From the NCBI GenBank assembly GCA_031549885.1, contig JAVBPD010000089.1, positions 1 through 34,711 on the forward strand: a stretch of DNA of 34,711 bases, read 5' to 3'. Below are positions 17,181 to 24,689 of the stretch, in pieces. Position 1 is the stretch's first letter; each line of letters begins with the position of its first letter. The position numbers and the translations under genes were made by a program. Below the pieces are notes generated by a model. That model was given only the letters and a program-made list of their open reading frames with translations, made no database searches and was not told the origin of the DNA. The stretch is from WQUF01 sp031549885. GTDB taxonomy: Bacteria > Bacillota > Clostridia > Clostridiales > Clostridiaceae.

Positions 17181-17208
17181 TTGCATCATATGATAAATTG
17201 ATTATAAA
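17181..17208 (+). promoter_or_regulatory. Predicted promoter of the subtilisin-like protease
   Basis: TTGCAT (17181-17186), 16 bases, TATAAA (17203-17208). The -10 lies only 19 bases before the ATG, so the leader would be very short. Confidence 0.4.
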
Positions 17209-17226
17209 TTTTAGGTGGTTATTCAA

Positions 17227-19218
17227 ATGAAAAATTTAAAAAAATACTTTATTATTTTTATGGCAGCTGTGTTACTTTTAACTATGAGATTTGCAAATGC
17301 AACTAATCTTGAGTCTTCTGATTTTAATGACCTTAAGCAAAGGGTAATTGATGAGTATCTAAATGCTACTTCTTGGCGATCCGATAATATAATTGAAAAA
17401 GATTCTGTTATTGTTAGGTTTAAAGATGCTGTTTCTCAAGTAGACATTGACGAATTTCAATACACAAATGGTTTGCTAGACAAAATTAAGCTAATAAATG
17501 ATGCAAATTTATTTACCTTTAAATTGCCAGATAATGCTGAAATGTCTTTAAAGTTTTTAACAAAGATAAACGAATCTTCTAGTGTTTTGTACGCAGAGCC
17601 AAATTACAGATGTACTTTAAATGAAGAACCATATTTTAATGTACTTTGGAACTTGAAAAATAAAACTTATCCTGGAATTGATGTTGATGTGGAAAATGCA
17701 TGGAAAATTGTAAAAGGAAGCCCATCTGTTGTTGTTGCAATAGTTGATTCTGGTATTGATTATAACCATAAAGATTTAAAGGATAATATTTGGGTAAATA
17801 CTAAAGAAATTCCTAATAATAGAATTGACGATGATAAGGATGGATATGTTGATGATACTAATGGATGGAATTTTTATGGGAAAAATAATAAACCTATGGA
17901 TGATTACAATCATGGTACCCATGTTTCAGGTACAGTTGCTGCCTTAGAAAATAATTATGGAGTAATAGGTGTAGCACCAAACGTTAAATTAATGCCTCTT
18001 AAAATATTTGGAAAAGATGGTGGTGTATCTAATTTTGCTGATATTATTTCAGCTGTTGTATATGCTCATGATCATGGAGCCTCTATAGTTAACATGTCAT
18101 TTGGTGGAAAGGGAAATTCTCAAAGCTTATATGATGTTATGAACAAATTTAAGGACATGCTTTTTGTTTCTGCTGCAGGTAATAATGGATCAAATAACGA
18201 TGTTAGCCCTTTCTTCCCTGCAAATTATGACCTTGCAAATAATATAACTGTTGCAAGCATTGATCAAAATGGAGCATTATCTAGTTATTCAAATTATGGA
18301 ATAAAAACTGTGGATGTAGCAGCACCTGGAAAATCAATTTATAGCACTCTTCCAAATAATAAGTTTGGATATATGTCTGGCACTTCAATGGCTACACCTC
18401 ATGTTACTGGGCTTTGTGCTCTTATAAAAAGCAGCAATATAAATTTAACTCCAAATCAAATTAAGCAAATTATAATGAACAATGTAAGACCTCTTCAAAC
18501 GCTTAAAGGAAAAGTCCAAACTGGAGGTTTAATAGATTCAAGCAAAGCTTTAGATGCCATAAAGAAAATTGAGCCACCAGTTAAAGTAGAAAGTATAAAG
18601 GATGTTTTTCCTGATAATATTTTATCACAAGAAATAGCAAAACAATTGAACAAAACAGTAAATGATGCCTTTACAGAGGCAGATAGCAAAAAAATTGTTT
18701 CAATTATAATACAAAATGGAGTTAGCAGTGCTAAGGGCATTGAAAGGCTTGTTAATTTAACTACTTTAAAGCTTACCCATGGAAATTTAACTTCTATTGA
18801 TTTAACTAGGAATGTAAATTTAAATGTATTAGAGCTTCAATATAATGAAATTGCTTCAATTAATTTAAGCCCTAATGTGAAGCTTCAAAGGTTGATTTTA
18901 TATTCTAATGCAATTACAAAAATCGATTTAACCAAAAATGTGAATTTGACATTTATGAATTTAAGCTATAATCAATTGACAAGTTTGGACTTAAGTAAAA
19001 ATATAAAAGGCAATCAAATATATGCTGAAAATAACAAATTAAATAGTATAAATTTTGGAAATGCAAATAATTTTCAGATTGTATTTTTAGCAAACAATAA
19101 TTTAAAAGCATTAGATTTGGTAAATCAAAAATTGCTGATTTACTATAGAGTAACTAATAATCCATTTATTGCAAATGGCCTTAAGCTTCCAAGTCAAAAA
19201 TTAATAAAATATGAATAA
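17227..19218 (+). CDS. Secreted subtilisin-like (S8) serine protease with leucine-rich repeats
   Basis: A 663-aa protein. Residues 1-25 are a signal peptide (lysines, hydrophobic core, ANA). Residues ~55-130 resemble an I9-type propeptide (SVIVRFKDAV to YAEPNY). The S8 domain follows with Asp174 (IVDSGIDYNH), His229 (NHGTHVSGT), Asn319 (AAGNNG) and Ser387 (GTSMATPH), all intact. After residue ~450 comes a spacer and then at least five leucine-rich repeats of about 21 residues of the form LTSIDLTRNVNLNVLEL. No sortase signal or membrane anchor is seen, so it is probably released. I chose the ATG at 17227, 8 bases after AGGTGG. Protein-binding by the repeats is inference. Monocistronic. Confidence 0.92.
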   Translation: MKNLKKYFIIFMAAVLLLTMRFANATNLESSDFNDLKQRVIDEYLNATSWRSDNIIEKDSVIVRFKDAVSQVDIDEFQYTNGLLDKIKLINDANLFTFKLPDNAEMSLKFLTKINESSSVLYAEPNYRCTLNEEPYFNVLWNLKNKTYPGIDVDVENAWKIVKGSPSVVVAIVDSGIDYNHKDLKDNIWVNTKEIPNNRIDDDKDGYVDDTNGWNFYGKNNKPMDDYNHGTHVSGTVAALENNYGVIGVAPNVKLMPLKIFGKDGGVSNFADIISAVVYAHDHGASIVNMSFGGKGNSQSLYDVMNKFKDMLFVSAAGNNGSNNDVSPFFPANYDLANNITVASIDQNGALSSYSNYGIKTVDVAAPGKSIYSTLPNNKFGYMSGTSMATPHVTGLCALIKSSNINLTPNQIKQIIMNNVRPLQTLKGKVQTGGLIDSSKALDAIKKIEPPVKVESIKDVFPDNILSQEIAKQLNKTVNDAFTEADSKKIVSIIIQNGVSSAKGIERLVNLTTLKLTHGNLTSIDLTRNVNLNVLELQYNEIASINLSPNVKLQRLILYSNAITKIDLTKNVNLTFMNLSYNQLTSLDLSKNIKGNQIYAENNKLNSINFGNANNFQIVFLANNNLKALDLVNQKLLIYYRVTNNPFIANGLKLPSQKLIKYE

Positions 19219-19232
19219 TTAAATACAATTTA

Positions 19233-19258
19233 GCCACCTTTGGGTGGTATTTTTTTAT
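19233..19258 (+). terminator. Rho-independent terminator of the protease gene
   Basis: Arms CCACC and GGTGG with a TTTG loop, then a run of seven T (after TA). Confidence 0.75.
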
Positions 19259-19303
19259 TTTAAATAGTACAATAAAATTATTAAATTAAAAGGACTGGGT
19301 TTT

Positions 19304-19936
19304 ATGAAAGAGACTTTAGCAAAATTTAGATCAACTCAAAAAGAAACATTAAATTATATTGTAAATATACCTAATAAATTTGCTCCTGCGCTGCCTGTAA
19401 TTTTGTATTTACATGATTTTGGTGAACGAGGATCAAATATTTATGATGTTAAAAAAAGTGGAATACATAGCTATACATCAATTTTAGAGATTCCCTATAT
19501 TATAATTTCCCCTCAATGCCATTTTAGTTATTTTTGGGATTATCATTTATATAGCATTGAACTTTTAATGGATGAAATACATGGCCTTTATGACTGCGAC
19601 ATGAAGAGGGTTTGCATTATAGGCTGTGGCCTTGGAGCCTATGGAGGATGGAATTTTTTAATGCAAAAGCCTGAATTGTTTCAAGGAATAATTTCTATAG
19701 GCGGCGGTGCTATGTTAAAAAACAATGTAAATAGCATTTTAAATAAATCATCATTAATAATACATGGAGAGGATGACAAAACCATTCCAGTAAGTGAAAG
19801 CAAGGAAACATATGAGTGCTTAAAGGCAGCAAAAGCAGATACGACTTTAAAATTAGTAAAGGGTGCTGGGCATAAGCTATGCACAAAAATTTTTGAAGAT
19901 AAGAGCATTTATGATTGGATGGAAATAAAAATTTAA
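19304..19936 (+). CDS. Alpha/beta hydrolase-fold protein lacking the nucleophile serine
   Basis: A 210-aa protein of the esterase/dienelactone-hydrolase type. The oxyanion segment LHDFGERG is near residue 36, the acid D158 is in HGEDDKTIP, and the base H200 is in GAGH. The nucleophile elbow, normally G-x-S-x-G (as in GLSMGGYG), reads G107-C-G109-L-G111-A-Y-G. Glycine (GGC) takes the serine position, and a cysteine stands one place earlier. It is therefore probably not a normal serine hydrolase; a pseudo-enzyme or a recent loss (one base away from AGC) is possible. The start has an AAAGGAC Shine-Dalgarno. It converges on the helicase gene with only 5 bases between. Confidence 0.75.
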   Translation: MKETLAKFRSTQKETLNYIVNIPNKFAPALPVILYLHDFGERGSNIYDVKKSGIHSYTSILEIPYIIISPQCHFSYFWDYHLYSIELLMDEIHGLYDCDMKRVCIIGCGLGAYGGWNFLMQKPELFQGIISIGGGAMLKNNVNSILNKSSLIIHGEDDKTIPVSESKETYECLKAAKADTTLKLVKGAGHKLCTKIFEDKSIYDWMEIKI

Positions 19937-19941
19937 GCTTT

Positions 19942-22284
19942 TTAATTTTGAAATTTCCAAAAATCATTTATTTCCTTTTCTAAATTTTCTTCATTAAATA
20001 TTGTAGAATATGGCTTATAATGAAGAGGAAAGAAATTTTTATAATATGAATTTGTATACCTTTTTTCCATGAGAATGATGATTCCTTTATCATCTAAAGT
20101 TCTTATTACCCTTCCTGATGCTTGGAATACTTTTATGATTCCAGGGTATATATATGAATAGAGATAACCCATAGAATTTTTTACTTCAAAGAAATCTTTC
20201 ATTATATTTCTTTCTAAGCTTATTTTAGGAAGCCCTACACCTATAACTATAGCCCCAATAAGCCTATTTCCTTTTAAATCAATTCCTTCAGAAAACATGC
20301 CACCAAGAACACAAAAGCCAATGTGAGTTTTAATTGGATTTTCTTTAAAAAAGCTTAAAAAATTCTCTTTTTTTATTTCATCTTGATTTTGAACTTGAAT
20401 TATTGTGTTAAAATTAGGGTATCTATTTATAAAATCCTCATATATTAAATTCATATATTCATAGGAAGGGGAGAATACAATATAATTTCCTTCTTTTGAA
20501 GTTATTGTTAAATTTATATAATCAGATATTTTTTTAATATAAGAATTTCTATAGTCAAACCTTGTATCTATATCGCCACATACGATGACTTTTCTATTTT
20601 CAATTGAAAATGGGCTTGGTATTTTTAAGAAAGTATCATCATCATCTTTTCCTAATAAATCCATGTGATAATCTAATGGCATTAATGTTGCAGAAAAAAG
20701 TATGCAGCTTATGGCTTTTTTATAAGATTTTTTTATGTATGGACTTGGATCTATGCAAAACAATTTAAAAATAAATTCATTAGAAAAATTGCTACAATAT
20801 GATATGTAACAATTATCATCGTATATTTCACCTATTTTTAAAAAATTTTGAAGGTTAAAATAGAAATTTATTAAAAAATCCTTTTCTTTAGAAGGCTTAA
20901 TTTTTAAAAAAGCTTCCTCTAAGCTTAATATTGTATTTGAAATCAAAGGATATAGTTCTTTTTCTTGAACTTTAAATATAAAATATTTGTCTTTTAAACA
21001 TAGGTTTCTATACTCTATAAGCTTTTTATTTAAAGAATTTATGGCTTTAGGTGAAATATATTTTAAAAGCTTTTTAGCTTCCAATACTTCTTTTTTGTTT
21101 AACTCACAAGAGTACATGTCCCTTGCTCTATCTATTAAATTGTGGCACTCATCTATTAAAAAAACATATTTTTCTGAAGTATTTTCAAAGAACCTCTTTA
21201 AGTATACTCTAAGGTCAAATATGTAATTATAATCGCATATGATAAAATCTGCATAATTTGATAAATCTAATGTGAGTTCAAATGGGCATAGGCTGTATTT
21301 ATTTGAATATTCTTCAATTAATTCCTTGCTTAAGTTTGTATTGCTATTTATAATTTCAAAAACTACATCGTTTATTTTATCATAATAGTTTAAGGTATAG
21401 GGGCAGCTATCGGGGTTACATGCGCATTCTTTAAATGAGCATATTTTATCCTTTGCTGTAATTTTAATATATCGCACAATGCCTGATTTTTTGTTTACCT
21501 TTAAAAGAGCCTCTTCAGCTACTTTTGAGGTTGTGTTTTTTGATGTTAAATAAAATATCCTTTCGCAAAGACCTTCTGACATAGCTTTTAATGATGGAAA
21601 AATAGCAGATATTGTTTTACCAATGCCTGTTGGAGCTTCGCAATACATTTTTTTAGAGTCTTTTATAGATTTATATACTCTAATAGCAAAATCTCTTTGG
21701 CCCTTTCTGTATTCCTTAAATGGAAAATCAAATTTCTTTAAGTTTTCATTTCTTGTAATTTCCCAGGATAATGAAAAGTTTACCCATTTTATGTATTTGT
21801 TTATTAAATCGTTAAAAAAAATGCTTAAGTCATTAAAGGTAAAGTTAAAATCAAAAATTTTTGTATCTTCAGTTAATATATTAAAATAGTTAAGCTTTAT
21901 ATTAATTTCTTCTAAATTTTCTTTTAAGCAGAAAATGTATGAATATACCTTTGCTTGCGCTAAATGAACATAGTAAAAGCTTTCATCTATTAATTCAAGG
22001 GGATAGGATGTGGTTTTTATTTCTTCAATTTTATATCCAAGCAAATTTTTCCATATGCCATCGGCTCTTCCTGACACCTTTAATGTAAAATTTTCGTATT
22101 CAATTTCATGGTTTAAAGTAACCTCTTTTGAAAATTCTTCTTTTACATATGAATTTTGTATTTTTTTATGTATTAAAACACCTTCTTTTGCACGGGATAC
22201 ACCTTGAAATAAATTGTTTATGCTTCCTCTTTTAAATATAAATTCAACTAGATCCCTTGCAGATATATTTATTACTTTTTTCAT
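19942..22284 (-). CDS. RecB-type nuclease fused to XPD/DinG-family iron-sulfur DNA helicase
   Basis: A 780-aa protein. Residues ~30-130 carry a PD-(D/E)XK nuclease with the RecB/Cas4-like pattern H39, D75 (SGRADG), E88-I-K90 and Q110-x3-Y114. Residues ~190-780 are a superfamily 2 helicase: Walker A EAPTGIGKT (216-224), DECH box at 378-381, a SEGIDLKG block, and motif VI with QASGRVIRT. Cysteines at 272, 277, 279, 284 and 323 lie where XPD/DinG helicases bind a 4Fe-4S cluster. All catalytic residues look intact. A role in DNA repair or processing of single-stranded ends is likely but unproven. No operon partner; a terminator-like hairpin lies in its leader. Confidence 0.88.
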   Translation of the reverse strand: MKKVINISARDLVEFIFKRGSINNLFQGVSRAKEGVLIHKKIQNSYVKEEFSKEVTLNHEIEYENFTLKVSGRADGIWKNLLGYKIEEIKTTSYPLELIDESFYYVHLAQAKVYSYIFCLKENLEEINIKLNYFNILTEDTKIFDFNFTFNDLSIFFNDLINKYIKWVNFSLSWEITRNENLKKFDFPFKEYRKGQRDFAIRVYKSIKDSKKMYCEAPTGIGKTISAIFPSLKAMSEGLCERIFYLTSKNTTSKVAEEALLKVNKKSGIVRYIKITAKDKICSFKECACNPDSCPYTLNYYDKINDVVFEIINSNTNLSKELIEEYSNKYSLCPFELTLDLSNYADFIICDYNYIFDLRVYLKRFFENTSEKYVFLIDECHNLIDRARDMYSCELNKKEVLEAKKLLKYISPKAINSLNKKLIEYRNLCLKDKYFIFKVQEKELYPLISNTILSLEEAFLKIKPSKEKDFLINFYFNLQNFLKIGEIYDDNCYISYCSNFSNEFIFKLFCIDPSPYIKKSYKKAISCILFSATLMPLDYHMDLLGKDDDDTFLKIPSPFSIENRKVIVCGDIDTRFDYRNSYIKKISDYINLTITSKEGNYIVFSPSYEYMNLIYEDFINRYPNFNTIIQVQNQDEIKKENFLSFFKENPIKTHIGFCVLGGMFSEGIDLKGNRLIGAIVIGVGLPKISLERNIMKDFFEVKNSMGYLYSYIYPGIIKVFQASGRVIRTLDDKGIIILMEKRYTNSYYKNFFPLHYKPYSTIFNEENLEKEINDFWKFQN

Positions 22285-22333
22285 ATTTGTACTCCAAAAA
22301 TCTATATAGTATAATTATATCAATATTGTATAT

Positions 22334-22368
22334 AAAAAAGGAAGCAGTCTTGGGGAAAGAACGCTTCC
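22334..22368 (-). terminator. Terminator-like hairpin in the helicase leader
   Basis: Read on the minus strand, GGAAGC pairs with GCTTCC, with an inner TCTT/AAGA extension and a CCCC-containing loop, followed directly by six T. It lies about 50 bases before the helicase ATG. No minus-strand gene lies closer upstream than 24284, so it may act as an attenuator or insulator. Confidence 0.55.
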
Positions 22369-22381
22369 AATTATTTATTTT

Positions 22382-22405
22382 GGTATAGGTTTGAGGGGTT
22401 ATACC
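22382..22405. other. Second hairpin in the helicase/PHP divergent region
   Basis: GGTATA (22382-22387) and TATACC (22400-22405) form a 6-bp stem with a 12-base loop, 13 bases from the terminator-like hairpin. On the minus strand it precedes that hairpin. It does not match a riboswitch class I know. Confidence 0.4.
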
Positions 22406-22476
22406 ACTCGAATATATTCTAACATAAACAGCATTATTATACAATATAAGACAATTTATTTTACAGGAGGTATAAT

Positions 22477-23247
22477 ATGGTTGACTCTCATATTCATACA
22501 AAGGAATTTTCATGTGATTCTATGATTAAAATTAACGAAATGGTTAATGAGATAAATAAAAGCAATTTAAAGGTAATAATAACTGAGCATATGGATTTAG
22601 ATTATGGTGATAAGGATAAATTTGTATTTAATACTAAGGAGTATTTTAATAAATATGATAATTACAGAGGGGATAATTTATTTTTAGGAATTGAATTAGG
22701 GCTTAGCAAAAATTTTATCTTAGAGAATAAAAAAATAATAGATGAAAATTATTTTGATTATGTTTTAGCTTCAGCTCATTTTATTGGAACCTTTGATGTA
22801 GGTTCTGACCCTGAATTTTATATGGGAAAAAGTAAAAGTTATGCTTACAGAGAATACCTAATTGAATCTTGCACATTAATTGATTTGCTCCAAGATTTTG
22901 ACTCATTTGCTCATTTTGACTACGTTTCTAGGTACTCTCCCTATGAAGACAAGGAAATGTATTTTGAAGACTTTAAGGAAGAATTATCTAATTTGTTTAC
23001 TAAAATAGTTAATAGAGGAATAGTTTTGGAACTAAATACAAAAAGGCTAACTAATGAAAAAACTTTTAATGAATATATTAAATTTTTTAATTTATATAAA
23101 GAATTGGGTGGTAGGTATGTAACAACTGGTTCTGACGCACACTATTTAAAGAATATAGGATTTAATTTTAATTTAGCTTGCGATATTATAGAAAGAATTG
23201 GACTTAAGCCAGTTTATTTTAAAAATAGAAAAATCACATATATATAA
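22477..23247 (+). CDS. PHP-domain phosphoesterase (histidinol-phosphatase-like)
   Basis: A 256-aa metal-dependent phosphoesterase. Metal-binding motifs are in order: D3-x-H5-x-H7 (DSHIH), TEHMD near residue 36, GIELGL, SAHFIG, FAHFDYVSRY and GSDAH near the C-terminus. This is the HisJ/HisK-type PHP arrangement, used for histidinol phosphate in histidine synthesis, but no other his gene is nearby, so the substrate is uncertain. AGGAGGT precedes the ATG. The lipoprotein gene begins 11 bases after its stop. Confidence 0.85.
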   Translation: MVDSHIHTKEFSCDSMIKINEMVNEINKSNLKVIITEHMDLDYGDKDKFVFNTKEYFNKYDNYRGDNLFLGIELGLSKNFILENKKIIDENYFDYVLASAHFIGTFDVGSDPEFYMGKSKSYAYREYLIESCTLIDLLQDFDSFAHFDYVSRYSPYEDKEMYFEDFKEELSNLFTKIVNRGIVLELNTKRLTNEKTFNEYIKFFNLYKELGGRYVTTGSDAHYLKNIGFNFNLACDIIERIGLKPVYFKNRKITYI

Positions 23248-23258
23248 TGGAGGTATTT

Positions 23259-24212
23259 ATGCAAAAATTTAAAAGTTTAATTCTAGTTGCGTTAATTTTT
23301 GCAATGTTTTTTTCTTTTGCTGGATGCAATAAAAATAAAGATAAAGATGATGATAATACTACAACTAGTCAAAAAACTGAAGATACAACCGAAGAAGAGG
23401 ACACAACTGAAAACACCACTAAAAAGCCAAAGGATAAGTTAACTGTAGAAGATATAATTGAAAGTGCCATAGAGAGTGCAGCAAGCATTGAAAGCTATGA
23501 TATGGATCTAAATATAAACTCTAATATGACTTTTTTAGGTTTGCCAATAACTTCTACTAGCACAACTACTGGAACTGGTTTTACAAATCCTATGAAGATG
23601 ATGACAAATTCCGTATCTATTATAAGAAATGTCAGTAAAACTGAAGCTACATCTTATATGGAAAAATTAGGTAATATGCTTTATGTTTATTCTAAAGTAA
23701 ACAATGGAAATTGGACAAAACAAGAGCTTGATGGCAATGCTGGTCAATTTAACGTTTTAGATATGATTTCTCTATGTTTAAATAGCATAGAAAATTTGGA
23801 AAAATCAGATGATGATGTTGATGGAATTAGCGTATATAAAGTTGATGGAACAATTAGCGGTGAATCTATGGAGAAAATAGTGAATAAATCTGGACTTTTA
23901 AACAATTTATCTGCACTCGGTGGAAGCTCTGAAATTGATTTATCTGGTATATATGATGGACTTGATGATATGAGTCTTACTTTATGGATAGATAAAGATA
24001 CTTATTATCCAATACAATATGATTTAGATTTGACACAGATTTCCTCAAGGATTCTTGATAAAATGAAAGAGTCAGGAACTGTTCAAAATGGAGCTGTTTT
24101 AAACAATGTAACTATAAAGACATATAATTTATCAACTACCCTTAGCAACTTTAATAGTGCAGAAGATTTTGACATTCCAAGTGAAGCTAAAAATGGTGAA
24201 GTTAAAAGTTAA
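23259..24212 (+). CDS. Secreted lipoprotein (DUF6612/LppX-like fold)
   Basis: A 317-aa lipoprotein with signal peptide and lipobox SFAGC, lipidated Cys23. A Thr/Glu/Asp-rich, low-complexity linker follows (residues ~24-65), then a domain beginning VEDIIESAIESAASIESYDMDLN and ending in TTLSNFNS. The alternating strand pattern, with SLTLWIDKDTYYPIQYDLDL, resembles surface lipoproteins of the DUF6612 group, related to LolA/LppX-type carriers. I chose the ATG at 23259, 5 bases after GGAGG; an upstream in-frame ATG at 23247 lies ahead of the Shine-Dalgarno. Function unknown; coupling to the PHP gene suggests co-expression. Confidence 0.72.
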   Translation: MQKFKSLILVALIFAMFFSFAGCNKNKDKDDDNTTTSQKTEDTTEEEDTTENTTKKPKDKLTVEDIIESAIESAASIESYDMDLNINSNMTFLGLPITSTSTTTGTGFTNPMKMMTNSVSIIRNVSKTEATSYMEKLGNMLYVYSKVNNGNWTKQELDGNAGQFNVLDMISLCLNSIENLEKSDDDVDGISVYKVDGTISGESMEKIVNKSGLLNNLSALGGSSEIDLSGIYDGLDDMSLTLWIDKDTYYPIQYDLDLTQISSRILDKMKESGTVQNGAVLNNVTIKTYNLSTTLSNFNSAEDFDIPSEAKNGEVKS

Positions 24213-24218
24213 TTAATT

Positions 24219-24260
24219 GGGCTGTCGCACTAAGGATTAAACCCCTTAGTGTAGGCAGCC
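24219..24260. terminator. Long hairpin between convergent genes, probably bidirectional terminator
   Basis: Outer arms GGCTG and CAGCC enclose inner arms CACTAAGG and CCTTAGTG. It sits between the lipoprotein gene (plus) and the 109-aa gene (minus). T-rich tracts lie on both sides but are not perfect. Confidence 0.55.
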
Positions 24261-24283
24261 TCATTTGCATTTTTGTTATTTCA

Positions 24284-24613
24284 CTATTTTTTTCGATTCT
24301 GAACATATTCCCACATTATGGGCTTAATATATTTGTGTGTGATTTCTTGTTGCGACATTTTTTCCACATTCGGAAAAAGTTCTGGCATATTGTTCTTTTT
24401 AGCAATGTCATTTACGGCAATTAGATATGGCACGCATTTAGCATATGTTATTGCAGTTGATGGTTCATCTTTTTCTTTTGTTGTTTTTGATGAGGCTGTA
24501 GCCACACTGTATATGTGATTGTTACAAGAATGTAACATGGATTCTATTATTATAATTGAATTCATATCATTTTTATTTAATTGATATAAAGTTTCTATTT
24601 GGTCTTTAAACAA
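24284..24613 (-). CDS. Unrecognised 109-aa protein downstream of the GHKL ATPase
   Basis: I do not recognise this protein. It starts at TTG, 8 bases after a strong GGGGGAG Shine-Dalgarno; an in-frame stop lies just upstream, so it is complete. The sequence looks helical at both ends, with a polar, low-complexity middle (SSKTTKEKDEPSTA) and two cysteines (C30, C60). No signal peptide or membrane segment. It lies 76 bases after the GHKL ATPase on the same strand, probably in one transcript. Base count over 24301-24420 is 41 G/C of 120, higher than 33 of 120 over 24721-24840 in the GHKL gene; the sample is small, but it fits foreign origin. Confidence 0.6.
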   Translation of the reverse strand: MFKDQIETLYQLNKNDMNSIIIIESMLHSCNNHIYSVATASSKTTKEKDEPSTAITYAKCVPYLIAVNDIAKKNNMPELFPNVEKMSQQEITHKYIKPIMWEYVQNRKK

Positions 24614-24689
24614 GTTTGTTCTCCCCCTTTTTTATATCTACAAACTAAATTTATGCAATAATATCCCAAGTCTCCTGAATCATTTTTGT

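Noticed and set aside
24219..24300. Long hairpin considered as an insertion-sequence end or MITE
   Set aside because: No second copy, no flanking direct repeat and no transposase in the window; a bidirectional terminator between convergent genes is simpler.
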